A stretch of 64,000 nt of DNA from Siphonodentalium dalli (GCA_032622095.1 CP136069.1:157655043-157719042), one strand, 5' to 3'. Shown: positions 35,976 to 47,885, counted from the stretch's first letter. Notes: generated from the sequence alone by a model not told the origin. Numbers and translations: made by a program.

Positions 35976-36170
35976 CCATGGGCTTGCCCCATGACAGGAC
36001 CAACACCGCTAGATCATCAAGCATCTGGCGGGATTTGACTGTTATAAGGTGTGCGCCATCCGCAGCACAACTAATCTGTGTATCAATCAAATTCATCCTT
36101 GTTGTGCAGCTGAATCGGAGGTTATATTGGATCCCGTCCAGAGTATGTTGCGAATATTCTCCCGAACAAA
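35976..36170 (-). CDS. C-type lectin domain, N-terminal-half exon
   Basis: A 195-bp exon (65 codons) between an acceptor CTATGATCTTCTCAAG and a strong donor (CATGG then GTAAGT), phase 1 at both ends. The translation contains the hallmark first-helix block of the fold, ISCAADGAHLITVKSRQML, preceded by two more cysteines (VCSGEY and LRFSC), and followed by LDDLAVLVLSWGKPM. The family pattern is Cys-x-x-x-Gly-Ala-His-Leu. Joined through its phase 1 donor to the exon at 31761-31975 it gives a long-form CTLD with six cysteines. No signal peptide is in this exon, so at least one exon lies upstream at higher coordinates. The next same-strand, same-phase exons found there are the EGF exons, starting at 40495. 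Confidence 0.8.
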
Positions 36171-36510
36171 CTTGAGAAGATCATAGAAATTTCAATGAGA
36201 AGAGATATTACAAACACTTGATGCACATGTATACATAAGTACCGGTAAACTTCCCCATAAAGTGTAAAGGCGTGACATGATAGCAGGGGATTTGGGTGGG
36301 TATCACACTCCAACTTTGCTAAAAATGTTCGACATTTTCTGCTGAAAAAATTAGAGTTAGATATTTGACAATGAAATAATGAGTTGAAATTGGGCTATAG
36401 TATATTTTGTCAACTAATGTTTAGTGTGGAATGTTTAGGCCAAAAGTTGATTATTTTCGTATGTTCAGAAAAAACGTTTGAGTAAAATGTCGTTCACGTG
36501 AAAACTGTCC

Positions 36511-37060
36511 GTGTATGGACAAATTGATGCATTCTGTTGTGTATTCAATTACGAAGATTTTATTTTTGTGTGCAAAATTAGACCAGTCGATTTCAGAACA
36601 GAACTGGGAAGGATATCTCCTGCCACGAATATTGACGAAACGACTAACGTACTAAGAAAATTGTTACAATATACCAGATCAATGTTTTCGTCCCAAGTGA
36701 TATAGTGCGACGTAAGAATGGCAAACCTCGGTGGATGACAACCGATATTAAATCACATTTTAAACAAAGAAACCGCGTATAAAGGGAAAGCACACCACAC
36801 CACACAGGACAACTTACAGACAGAAACGAAGCAAAGTGTATGCCCTTATACGAAAATCCAAATCTGACCACACCACTCACATGCAAGATATCCTAAATAA
36901 CTCTGATAAACCCCCTTCCACCTGGTAAACTATATTCCACAAACTATCAAGCAGAACCGTAAAATGCGTGGCCCAGTCAATATAATTATATGCATTCTGG
37001 GTTCCAAACCCAAATTTACAACAACAACAGACAAATTCTAATTGAACATTACTATTGTCT
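36511..37060 (+). pseudogene. LINE ORF2 fragment (endonuclease-RT linker region)
   Basis: Broken frames show the linker typical of Jockey/CR1-type LINE polyproteins: a leading segment (DFRTELGRI to NVLRKLLQ), then KPRWMTTDIKSHFKQRNRV, then after a frameshift RQKRSKVYALIRKSKSDHT. In-frame stops and at least one frameshift show it is dead. It may come from the same element type as the reverse-transcriptase fragment at 40829. Confidence 0.55.
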
Positions 37061-37083
37061 TTGTTCAACTGAAAATACTGTTA

Positions 37084-37340
37084 AAACCATGCATCACCTA
37101 GATTTATAAGTACCAAATGTGATGCATTACCTAGATTTATAATACCAAAATAATGCATTACCGAGATTTATAAGTACAAAATGTGATGCATTACCTAGAT
37201 TTATAAATACCAAAGTGATGCATTACCTAGATTTATAAGTACAAAATGTGATGCATTACCTAGATTTATAAATACCAATGTGATGCATTACCTAGATTTA
37301 TAAGTACCAAATGTGATGCATTACTATATTTATAAATACC
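37084..37340 (+). repeat. Minisatellite, about 33-bp unit
   Basis: Seven to eight copies of a unit read as GATGCATTACCTAGATTTAT plus AAGTACCAAATGT. Copies alternate between slightly different forms (AAGTACAAAATGT versus AAATACCAAA), so the higher-order period is about 66 bp. Confidence 0.9.
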
Positions 37341-37499
37341 ATTTGTTATTGGAGTTAATACCATGACCTGTAACTCAACTTGTAAATGGAATATTGTCAT
37401 AAGGAATGCGACAGTCCATAGGGTTAAGTAATATCAGAGGTGAATTTTAACCGAAGCTCCCTATGAAGTTTGGGATCATTTGGATGAAAAATGTTGTCT

Positions 37500-38600
37500 G
37501 TATGGCTGTCGATGTATTTAATGATGAATAAACAGAAATCCAAAATGGCTGATGGCGGCCACGTTTTTCATCGAAAATCGTTAAAATTTGCTATAGATGT
37601 GATCTTAAACGTGCCAATTAATTTTGAGATCCAAGATGGCTATACGATCGGCCACCTTTGTTAACGAATTTTAGAAATAACCTATGGTTCCCATCTGGAT
37701 GTTACACAGAAGATCCATATGAAGTTTGGTGACGATCCTATGAGGGATGTGGCCAGTTGGGTGTGTCGAATGATTTAGCCATACAATGAGTAACATCAAA
37801 GACGGCCACTGTCGGCCATATTTTTCATCGAAATTCGGAAAAAGTAGATTACTCCCATCTAGTTTTCGCCCAAACGATCCACATGAATTTTTATCACGAA
37901 CGGATGAGGGATGTGCATGATACGTTGTGTGTACCAAATGATTTAGCCATGCAAACAGTAAAATCCAAGAGAGTCACGGTTTTTATTGCAAATCATTCAA
38001 ATTCGATAACTCCCATCTAGAGGCAATCCTTATAAATATATGCCTGTAATTTAAAAACAAATCTCCAATAAATGCGGGCTGTAGGGTGTGCCGATAGATT
38101 CAAATTTAAAATGCATGATGGCTGCTGGTGGCCATGGCTTTTAACTAATTTCGAAAACAAAATTGATGGTTCCCAAACGTCATCCCAAAGCCAAATTTCC
38201 ATTTAAAGTTTAGTTACGATCGGAACGACTCGAAAGAGAGCTGTGACATGTGGGGTGTGTCGAATGATTTAGTCATGTAAAGAGTGCAATCTAAGATGGC
38301 TGCCGGCGACCATGTTTTTTACTGAAAATCTTTCAAATTCGATAACTCCTACCTAGAGCTGATCCTAAATATGCCTGTTAATTTTCAAAAAATTCTCCAA
38401 TAAAAGCATGTTGCGGGGTGTGCCAATTGGTTCAAATATGAATTCATAGATGGATGCCGGCGGCCATGTTTTTTAACGAATTTCTGAAAAAAATCGATGG
38501 CTCCCATCTAGTGTTCATCCCGAAGATCTGTATGACATTATGAAGTTTGGTGCTGATTGAATGAGTCGTGTGGCCTGCAGGGTGTGCTAAAGGAAATTAT
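37500..38600. repeat. Diverged tandem block with GGCGGCCATGTTTTT core
   Basis: Repeated blocks AAGATGGCTGCCGGCGACCATG (with variants at 37540, 37800, 38110, 38295 and 38450), CATTCAAATTCGATAACTCC and TCCCATCTAG recur about every 165-250 bp. Units are heavily diverged. A (CACA)-rich stretch near 38610 ends the block. Confidence 0.6.
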
Positions 38601-39241
38601 TGACGGATGCACGCGCGCACACATACTCACACACATACGGATGACGGACAAAAAAAAACTTGACTTCATTGACGTTAAACTTGATAGAGCATATCGATTT
38701 TGATTTATAATTTTGTGTTGGTTAGTTCGTCCTTTCGTTGTTATTGAGCCATATTAGGCAGGTTCAGCCACACGTATGTGTAACATGTAACGTGCGTTAC
38801 TGTGGTATTGCTATGGATATGTACTTGGCGCTATTTTACGCAGCCAAAGTTAAACGTTTTGAGATATTTGCTCAACTGCATTAGAATGTGTAAACAATAA
38901 TCCGGTGGTATATACAAGCTGTCTACAAGGCGACCACCGATATGCTTAGTTGGCTTCAACAAAAAATATGGGATGGGGTTAGTGGGAGCTTCGACGTCGG
39001 GAAAACATGTGATGCAATTTGTCTCCTATCAGCATAATTAGCAATGATTAATTAGGAATCATCAATATATTTGAATTACACCACTTAGTTGTGTACTGTG
39101 CTTACTGCTGCATCATGATCATATCTCTATTAGTAACTAAAGAACACGGCATGCATCACCAGGTTGGGCAATATATTATGCTCGTAGCTGAGTTAGATGA
39201 TATGTTTTCTTGACTTGAAGACAAAATTCCATTTATGTTAA

Positions 39242-39616
39242 CTCTTTACCCAACAGAACGGCCCTGTGCCAATGCATTCTCTTATATATACGAGTCGACC
39301 ATAGGTCGCCTCGCATATATAAGAGAATGCATTGGCTTAACACATTAAAAATTATAAAATTGTTAAAGAATGTAAGAAAAAATGGTAAAAAGTGTTAAGC
39401 CAATGCATTCTCTTATATATGCGAGGCGACATATGGTCGACTCGCATATATAAGAGAATGCATTGGCACAGGGCATAACTGTAACTACCACAATGTGGTC
39501 AAGGAGCCGGTTCCAATGATATCCATATGTGTATGGTTCTATTGAGACAGACCGAAGATATTTTAGGCTGTTGAAGCTTTATTTGGCAGGTTTTGGCCGT
39601 TTTGTTGGGTAAAGGG
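39242..39616 (+). mobile_element. TTAA-flanked palindrome MITE (complete)
   Basis: TTAA on both sides (39238-39241 and 39617-39620). Ends are CTCTTTACCCAACA and TGTTGGGTAAAGGG. Palindromes lie at 39268-39336 and 39399-39467. The surrounding intron copy matches 53411-53440 and 56950-56985, which lack the element, so the insertion came after, or split from, the intron duplication. Confidence 0.9.
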
Positions 39617-39620
39617 TTAA

Positions 39621-40495
39621 CGTGTGTTTGTGTGCTTGTTTTCAACCATATAGTATAATGAAGTACATGGCTATGGGAATATATGCATTTGAGTGAACTT
39701 GTATATGAGTAACCTCGAAGGGAATGCCAGATAATTTTTGGATGAGTGCTGATTTTTCATGGTTACGGAACTTCTTATTTAACGTACCTTCTATTATGTT
39801 AAAACTTGATTGCAAAATGAACGTTGTATACCATACTCTCATATAGCTGGAGGAAATAAAGATACCCAATGGTATATTTTTGCGAAATACGGAATATTTC
39901 AAAAGGTTCAACTTGCCTTGTACTTGAACAATGAAAATCGATTACGTTTACGTCATTGATGACGTCAACTTTAACAGAAAATATCTTGACTACATGATAA
40001 GATATAGTCTACATAAGTCACACGTTTATTTAATTAAATGAAACAGTATAGATCCAAATTTTAGTATATTACAAACTACTATCATCAGAGTGTGCAATAC
40101 ATTACACAGTAGTTTTGTGAACATGTCAACGTTATTGCGCTCGTTTGCACCCCCCCGTTCTCATTTTACCATCGCGTCACAAAAAAATCGTGCAATAACA
40201 TTGTCCCATTCGTTTCTTCATTTCATTTATGTCTTTCTAACAATATATTACATGCACTGTTTTCGCATTGTTATACACATCCCTGATAGAAACGTCCCCC
40301 TCCTGAACCGGTTGGTTATGGCCTCTAAGTGCGTATAGCCTGAGTATAGATTCATGGCATGATATAAATCAGCTCATCACGTACCTGCACAATAGGCGCC
40401 AGTGTACCCGGGTGCACAAACACATGTGTACGAATTAACCGCGTCAATACAAGTTCCCCCGTTCTGGCAAGGAGATGATTAACATTCGTCAATAT
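39621..40495 (-). repeat. Paralogous EGF-intron unit (copy at 40 kb)
   Basis: Diverged copy of the intron plus EGF exon unit also found at 49021-50429, 53125-56001 (with an insertion), 56658-57345 and 59400-59745. Shared blocks include GTGTGCTTGTTTTCAACCA, CCTTCTATT-TGTTA-AA-TTGATTG and CATTTTACCATCG-CTCAC. Confidence 0.7.
40385..40495 (-). pseudogene. EGF-like exon with premature stop
   Basis: A 111-bp exon with acceptor and donor in the standard positions and all six cysteine codons. After the leading DIDEC the next codon is TAA where the other copies have GAA, GAC or GCA. Other unusual changes ([10 protein letters not shown] near the end) fit relaxed constraint. Because the exon is phase 1-1, skipping it would keep the frame. 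Confidence 0.85.
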
Positions 40496-40774
40496 CTGAA
40501 AGGGTAAACAACTATATGCAGAGATGATCACATAATTTATGGATGCACTCCCCGACCCCGAGTGACTGGTGGGATACTTATCATGGCGTATTGTTAGAAT
40601 TTCACACTTTCCGCCCCGATCTCCTTTCAGCTTACTATCTAATTAATGTCAATTTCTGTGTGATGTTTAGCTCAAGTCTCTATTATGGCCTCGTCGAAAT
40701 ACAGATTCATACAAGCAATATTGTTCATGAATTGGAACAATTTGGTTGGCAGAGGGGTGTCAAACGGTATATAA

Positions 40775-40828
40775 ATGGAACTTTATTACAATGAACCACA
40801 AGGCAGTGAATATATTTCTTTGTTAATT
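40775..40828 (+). repeat. Direct repeat left of LINE fragment
   Basis: ATGGAACTTTATTACAATGA, continuing through CCACAAGGCAGTGAAT, is repeated with few changes at 42221-42264, right after the LINE tail. Related sequence also occurs at 53125 and 56660 in the EGF introns, so the site was in the intron unit before insertion. It could be an unusually long target duplication. Confidence 0.6.
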
Positions 40829-42220
40829 CAAAGGCATTTGACACAAATAATCATGATATTTTACTCCACAAACTAAAGCACAATGGTATACAATATTAAC
40901 GGGTAAACTCCGGCCGGGGATGTTAACAATGAAATACGGTGTACCACAGGGTCTATTCTTGGACCATTGTTATTTTTGATTTATGTCAATAACATGCCGA
41001 AATGTACGCCCATTAAACTCCTCTCATTCGCAGATGACACTACTATGTGTGCATCTGGCAATAACTGTCTCAAAGTGCAGAATACAAATAATGGAGAACT
41101 AAAAAAACTTTATAGATGGTGTGGTAGCATTAGTCTATCAATTAATGAGTCAAAGAGTAAATACATGCTCATACACCCCCAAAACAACGACTCAAAATGG
41201 AACGATATTATGATACAATTGAATCATAAAGAACTTACCCGTGTTGGAAACCAATACAATGAAAAATCTCTCAAATTTCTCGGGGTGTTCACAGACGAGA
41301 ACCTCACATTCAAGTATCATATATCCATGATGACAAAAAAAATTCTCATGCCACATATTACTTAAACATGGCAACACGATTTCTCCCCAAAAACGCTATC
41401 AAAATCCGTTATTTCGCTCTCATTCACAGTCATCTGATATACGGCTTAATAATATGGAGCCATGCAAATATAACAGGATCATTATTCAAGTTACAATAGA
41501 AAGCCATACGCATTATATGCAAGACGAAATATCGTAGCCATACCGAACCACAATTGGAAAAACGAAACTCTCCATCACTATATTTGATAAAACATTCAAA
41601 TATACAACCATATTTATAACAAGACATGCCGGAAGTTTGATGACAAAACCGAGAACTAATTTCTCATTAATACTACCAAAACACGCATTCCCCAATGCAT
41701 GGAACTGTTTGAATGCTTCGCACAAAAATTCTCCAAACACAATTCAAAAAGTCTATCACCAATAATCTATTATCAGAATATAGTAATGATACCATATGTA
41801 AAAATCGAGAATGTAAATCCTGCAGAGTAACAAGTGGAAATTTCTGAACTGTTATTGGCATGTCCCAACAAGTATGAGTCACCCTGGTACCCTTACCTAC
41901 AATGGGCAATTTAATAATACATATATTTTCATGCACGTACATAATTAGCTTCGCCCTAGCATTAAACACATATTCGAATGTCAAACTGCCCTGTTTTGTA
42001 AGAAGATTTATCATTGATAAACCCTTCAACGCTCATCCTTGTTGTAAATACTCATTATTCACCTATGGACGCCATCTTAATTATACATATAACGTTATAT
42101 TACAGGGGGTGACAGGAAGACTGTCTGCATTGGCCATGCCACCCCTGCACATGTAAATTTGTATGCATATATGTACCATTGGTGCATTGTAAAATGTGCA
42201 AATAAACATTCAAACATTCA
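40829..42220 (+). mobile_element. 5'-truncated non-LTR retrotransposon with dead reverse transcriptase
   Basis: The fragment starts inside the reverse-transcriptase domain (KAFDTNNHDILLHKLK). It has VPQG and LGPLLFLIYVNN separated by a one-base frameshift, then the catalytic FADD box, LKFLGVFTDENLTFKYHI and, in a shifted frame, FALIHSHLIYGLIIWSHA, which is the usual C-terminal thumb of Jockey/CR1-type LINEs. Several frameshifts and stops make it non-functional. The 3' part (41840-42220) is non-coding and ends in AAATAAACATTCAAACATTC, a typical short-repeat LINE tail. Insertion was on the plus strand, opposite to the EGF/CTLD exons, inside their putative intron. The endonuclease part is absent. 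Confidence 0.85.
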
Positions 42221-42264
42221 ATGGAACTTTATAACATCGAACCACAAGGCAGTGAATATTTCTT
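42221..42264 (+). repeat. Direct repeat right of LINE fragment
   Basis: Partner of 40775-40828 (ATGGAACTTTATAACATCGA onwards). It runs straight into a truncated family T MITE. Confidence 0.6.
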
Positions 42265-43393
42265 TGGTGTGGTCTAAAATATGACTGTATTTTTTTATGC
42301 GGTTCTGACACTAGTTACGAAAACATAAGATTTAAAGGCGAATTCCCTGCTAGACAGACATGATTTTTTTGTGTAAAAAGTTTCCCAAAATGTCAATTTT
42401 TCAGATTTAAAGAAAATTTTGGACCCAACATTTATATTGCCAACACTATACGCTAAAACGTTAGCACTGAGGCCTATGGAAAACATTTACACCAGTGTAA
42501 CCTAAAGGGAAAAAATAGCTTTTTATCATTTTTGATTCCTGGGAGTCACTTTAAAGCATTTTACAGAGCCTGGTCTTTCAGTCCAATGAATATCTCATGC
42601 TTGATGTGGCTATTCTTGCTGCTGATGCCTTCTTTCACTTACATCAGCCAAAAAAATTGCAAGATTTTTCATTAAAAATGCCAATTTTTCAAGGTATTTT
42701 CAAAATTTTTCAAGGTGGTAATAGTCACATGATAATGCAAATGACCCATGACATGGGCATGTCAACGACACATATATCAATTGTTATAAGAACCTAATTT
42801 AACAAGTATTTTGGATTTTATAGCCAGTGATATACAGATATATATCATAAAAGTGTGTCATTTCCACTGGTGGGTATGGTCATTTGAAGGTTAATAGCAC
42901 TAAAACTTGGACACATTTAAGAAAATGCCTCAGCAATTCAAAGAGAGCATATCTTTATTCAACTAATTCAATATACACCCACATCCAGTTATCTTGGATC
43001 ACCCTTGCAGACCTGAAAATGTCATATTTTATTCTTCAATGTGCTGATAAAGTCATGCGCTTGATGCTCAGCTGATCAGATCTGGACTCAATGACCTCAC
43101 ATCAACAGAAGTTCTCTCATGGAAAGAATATTGAACAGTTTTCCATAGCTGATCCAAGTTTGCAACACCAGACCCCTAAAACTGAGTGAAAATGGGGCCT
43201 GAACATGACTGGTGGTGGAAAATTGTGTTTTTTTGATGAATAATTTTTAAAGGGGGTGGGGTTAAATTGTGTGTGATAAATAAAGAACCACAGAAGTGAT
43301 ATTGTTTTTGAACACATTTTTTCCATTGATTGGCAATTCTGAAGAAATGTAGGGAGTTACAATTATTCCGCGAAAAAGCGGGCTATCGCTTTA

Positions 43394-43844
43394 GGTTACA
43401 CTGGTGTAAATAAGGTTCCGAGTGACATCTAGCGGATGCGGGAGGAATATATAGGAGAGAATAAAATAGACACTGGGCCCTGATTGGTCAATAGCCTTGT
43501 GTGCTTTTCACATAAAAAAATCATCACACCTCTTCCCTATGATTTCCCATAGGTAAAATAACCATTGGCACAGGAATTAACCCTTTGTAGTGAAGTTTGA
43601 ATTTTTTGGTGTGGTCTAAAATATGACTGTATTTTTTTATGCGGTTCTGACACTAGTTACGAAAACATAAGATTTAAAGACGAATTCCCTGCTAGACAGA
43701 CATGATTTTTTTGGGTAAAAAGTTTCCCAAAATGTCAATTTTTCAGATTTAAAGAAAATTTTGGACCCAACATTTATATTGCCAACACTATACGCTAAAA
43801 CGTTAGCACTGAGGCCTATGGAAAACATTTACACCAGTGTAACC
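43394..43844. mobile_element. MITE family T, array copy
   Basis: 451 bp with complete inverted ends GGTTACACTGGTGTAAAT. It is nearly identical to 25149-25595 and 44747-45197. Confidence 0.85.
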
Positions 43845-44746
43845 TAAAGGGAAAAAATAGCTTTTTATCATTTTTGATTCCTGGGAGTCACTTTAAAGCA
43901 TTTTAATGCATTTTACAGAGCCTGGTCTTTCAGTCCAATGAATATCTCATGCTTGATGTGGCTATTCTTGCTGCTGATGCCTTCTTTCACTTACATCAGC
44001 CAAAAAAATAGCAAGATTTTTCATAAAAAATGCCATTTTTTCAAGGTATTTTCAAAATGTTTCAAGGTGGTAATAGTCACATGATAATGCAAATGACCCA
44101 TGACATGGGCATGTCAACGACACATATATCAATTGTTATAAGAACCTAATTTAACAAGTATTTTGGATTTTATAGCCAGTGATATACAGATATATATCAT
44201 AAAAGTGTGTCATTTCCACTGGTGGGTATGGTCATTTGAAGGTTAATAGCACTAAAACTTGGACACATTTAAGAAAATGCTTCAGCAATTCAAAGAGAGC
44301 ATATCTTTATTCAACTAATTCAATATACACCCACATCCAGTTATCTTGGATCACCCTTGCAGACCTGAAAATGTCATATTTTATTCTTCAATGTGCTGAT
44401 AAAGTCATGCGCTTGATGCTCAGCTGATCAGATCTGGACTCAATGACCTCACATCAACAGAAGTTCTCTCATGGAAAGTATATTGAACAGTCTTCCATAG
44501 CTGATCCAAGTTTGCAACACCAGACCCCTAAAACTGAGTGAAAATGGGGCCTGAACATGACTGGTGGTGGAAAATTGTGCTTTTTTGATGAATAATTTGT
44601 TAAAGGGGGTGGGGTTAAATTGTGTGTGATAAATAAAGAACCACAGAAGTGATATTGTTTTTGAACACATTTTTTCCATTGATGGGCAATTCTGAAGAAA
44701 TGTAGGGAGTTACAATTATTCCGCGAAAAAGCGGGCTATCGCTTTA

Positions 44747-45197
44747 GGTTACACTGGTGTAAATAAGGTTCCGAGTGACATCTAGCGGATGCGGGAGGAA
44801 TATATAGGAGAGAATAAAATAGACACTGGGCCCTGATTGGTCAATAGCCTTGTGTTCTTTTCACATAAAAAAAATAATCACACCTCTTCCCTATGATTTC
44901 CCATAGGTAAAATAACCATTGGCACAGGAATTAACCCTTTGTAGTGAAGTTTGAATTTTTTGGTGTGGTCTAAAATATGACTGTATTTTTTTATGCGGTT
45001 AGACACTAGTTACGAAAACATAAGATTTAAAGGCGAATTCCCTGCTAGACAGACATGATTTTTTTGTGTAAAAAGTTTCCCAAAATGTCAATTTTTCAGA
45101 TTTAAAGAAAATTTTGGATCCAACATTTATATTGCCAACACTATACGCTAAAACGTTAGCACTGAGGCCTATGGAAAACATTTACACCAGTGTAACC
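44747..45197. mobile_element. MITE family T, array copy
   Basis: 451 bp. It has the same ends as 43394-43844, with one small change near 44998 (GGTTAGACAC in place of GGTTCTGACAC). Confidence 0.85.
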
Positions 45198-45260
45198 TAA
45201 AGGGAAAAAATAGCTTTTTATCATTTTTGATTCCAGGGAGTCACTTTAAAGCATTTTAAT

Positions 45261-46290
45261 ACGGTTGTACACATAAGTGCTCAGGCCTCATAGCCTATGC
45301 ATATATACCCAGTATGAGATATTCATATATCTTAACATGAAAATTGCATAAATCATCACGCCCATAGTCGGCCCGGTCTGAGAAAACTAAACAAAAGAAA
45401 ATCGCGAAATCCTAGCATCAATACTGACCTCAAGCGAAATTTCAAACCTCATACTCCCCGGTATTGTCAACTGATGACCACTTCAGTTCAATTTTGACCA
45501 AATGTATTAAACTATTGTTTTCTTATACAAATAAGCAGTGTTTTATATGGACACGAAAATCGCGAAATCTTAGCATCTAGACTAGCCTCAAGCCTTCCTA
45601 GAGTTTGGAAATTTTAAACCCGACACCCTACATAGGTTGGAAAAGTTCTGACTAATGACAATTTTTACCAAATGTAGGACAATATTGTATTCTTAAAATT
45701 AATATCAGTTTTTACTGGCCACGAGGGAGGGATCAGGACACAAACTTTCCAACATGACACCGCCTATAAGGTTGGAAATTTTGATGCCCATTTCAGTCCA
45801 AAATTTGGACAAAAAGAAGGAAAATATGCGAATATTGGTTGAACAACAATAAAGCTAATGTTGTGTCAGGTGTGAAATTCTTCTCTGTTGAATATTTTGA
45901 CAAAGGTTGGGGAGTGAGACTGCATACAACCTCTCGTGCTTATAGCGGATTTTACAAAACGCCTCCAGTATATCAGGTCAGACCTAATATACTGGTCTTC
46001 TTTTTGGTAATTCGGCTATAAACTGGGGACCAGTTGTAGATCCTCTATTTTTACAGAATTATTGCTCATATCAATTATCATGCACAGCTCCTCTACATAA
46101 TGTATATCATATCTATGTCCCATATGATGACACCATGCAACTAGACGACTTTATTAACACATTTAGCCCCCCCCCACCCATAGCCGAGGTGGGTAGATTC
46201 TGGATATATGTGATCGTCGTCTGCATGGGCTATGTTTTGATGAGGTTTTCATGCATCGGATTAGAACCATAACATGTACGAAATTTGGGA
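45261..46290. other. No recognisable gene; loose duplicated blocks
   Basis: The block AAAATCGCGAAATC-TAGCATC-A occurs at 45398 and 45556 with similar following text (GACCTCAAGC / AGCCTCAAGC), a diverged pair about 160 bp apart. A C run lies at 46167-46175. Confidence 0.4.
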
Positions 46291-46305
46291 TCGATTTCCA
46301 AGCTT

Positions 46306-46558
46306 GATATGAGTTGAGGAGCATCCCCAAGTGCTATTCCGATCGATGCATAACCATTTTGATAAAAATGAGAACTTATTCACGCTCACTGAAACAATCA
46401 CATTTGAAGCTATGAACACCCATGAACTGAGTCTGTGCGTCAATTTCTCTGACATATCTAAGATTGGGATGAAATTTGCGACATACCACATCGCCAATTT
46501 GTTGACCCAGAACGGCGCCTCGTTGACAAATTTGAAATATACCAATATATATTGTTAA
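46306..46558 (+). CDS. Possible coding segment, unknown protein
   Basis: An open plus-strand frame with protein-like codon use ends in TAA. Its core is MHNHFDKNENLFTLTETITF, followed by ELSLCVNFSDISKIGMKF. No signal peptide, splice sites or domain were recognised. It may be a decayed exon. Confidence 0.25.
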
Positions 46559-46969
46559 CATAGAATATCATGAAATTCCGAAACGACTGGTGGAAATTTG
46601 GGTCAAAACAAGGACCTTTTTTTATTAATTTCAGTGGACCACCCCTCTCCCTTGCGTGTACAACTGTTTCTGTCTGTGTATATACATCATAGCGTATGTA
46701 AATGACGTTGTATTCATGAATTCACTAATTATAAATCATTGAGATGCCTTATTTAAAAAATCAGAAGCGGCCAAGTAATCATTATTTTCCGTTTCTACCG
46801 CACCCCCCCAACCCCGACTCTGGTCGTGATACTGGTGACCACAGTGAGCCACGTTAAAGCACCTGTCAGATTACCTATAAACTATTTACTCTGCCTTCCT
46901 GTGCCTTCTAGATGCTAGGCCTACATGTAAAACCCGTTTATTGTCTGCTACCAATTTTCGCTAAAGGAG

Positions 46970-47885
46970 ATCCTATCTATCCACCCTCTCGATCATCCCG
47001 GGTCTGGCCCCCTTCTCCGAAACACTCACTACAAGACTGCCGGTGATCGATAAAGTATAATTTGTCCGCTGCCCCTGTACGCAACCACCCCTGTCGCAAT
47101 GCAAAATCAATACGGCCCTATTGAACCGAACATACTTTAATTTAGTCCGGGGCAAGCCCCCTTCCCCGAAACACTCCCTATAACCTATTTGACTGCCGGT
47201 ATTCGATAAAGGATAACTTTGTCCGCCGTCCCCGTACGCAACCAACCCTGTCACAATGCAACATCAATGTGTTCATGTTGACCCGAACATACTTTAATTT
47301 GGTCCGGGGCTAGCACCCTTCCCCGAAACACTCACTATTTGACTACCGGTTTTCTATCAAGGATATTTTTGTCCGCCGCCCCTGTACGCAACCACCCCTG
47401 TCACAATGCAACATCAATACGTCCCTGTTGACCCGAAAATACTTTAATTTGGTCAGGGGCTAGTCCCCATTCCCGAAACACTCCCTATTTGACTGCCGGT
47501 TTTCGATAAAGGATAGTTTTGTCCGCCGCCCATGGACACAACCACCCCTGTCACAATGCAACATCAATACGTCCCTGTTGACCCGAAAATACTTTAATTT
47601 GGTCAGGGGCTAGTCCCCTTTCCCGAAACACTCCCTATTTGACTGCCGGTTTTCGATAAAGGATATTTTTGTCCGCCGCCCCTGTACACAACCACCCATG
47701 TCACAATGCAACATCAATACGTCCCTGTATACCCGAAAATACTTTAATTTGATCCGGGGCTATATAGCCCCCTTCCACGAAACACTCCCTATTTGACTGC
47801 CGGTTTTCGACAAAGGATATTTTTGTCCGCCACCCCTCTACGCAACCACCCCTGTCACCATGAAACATCAATACGTCCCTTTCAT
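46970..47885 (+). repeat. Satellite, about 150-157-bp unit, six copies
   Basis: Units carry GAACATACTTTAATTTGGTC, then CCCTTCCCCGAAACACTC, TTTGACTGCCGGTTTTCG and CGCAACCACCCCTGTCAC. Copies begin near 47127, 47281, 47433, 47583 and 47731, with a diverged partial copy first. No transcript-like feature is seen. Confidence 0.85.

Larger units (their letters stand above)
42262..45260 (+). repeat. Tandem array: MITE T plus 0.9 kb segment, about 1.35 kb period
   Basis: The order is truncated MITE T (42262-42502), segment (42503-43393), MITE T (43394-43844), segment (43845-44746), MITE T (44747-45197), then the first 60 bp of a third segment. Copies are nearly identical. Around each full MITE the inverted ends extend to CTTTAGGTTACACTGG and its inverse, longer than in the solo copy. 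The 0.9 kb segment holds open stretches (YLMLDVAILAADAFFHLHQP; WTHLRKCLSNSKRAYLYS) that look like a decayed gene or transposon piece of unknown family. Confidence 0.85.

Noticed and set aside
37084-37340. CRISPR-like regular repeat
   Set aside because: Units are contiguous with no unique spacers, and the context is an animal genome. It is a minisatellite.
25388-45181. Four nearly identical 60-63-residue minus-strand frames (25388, 42295, 43637, 44999)
   Set aside because: They lie inside MITE T copies and are conserved only because the DNA copies are nearly identical. No domain, start context or partner frame supports a protein.
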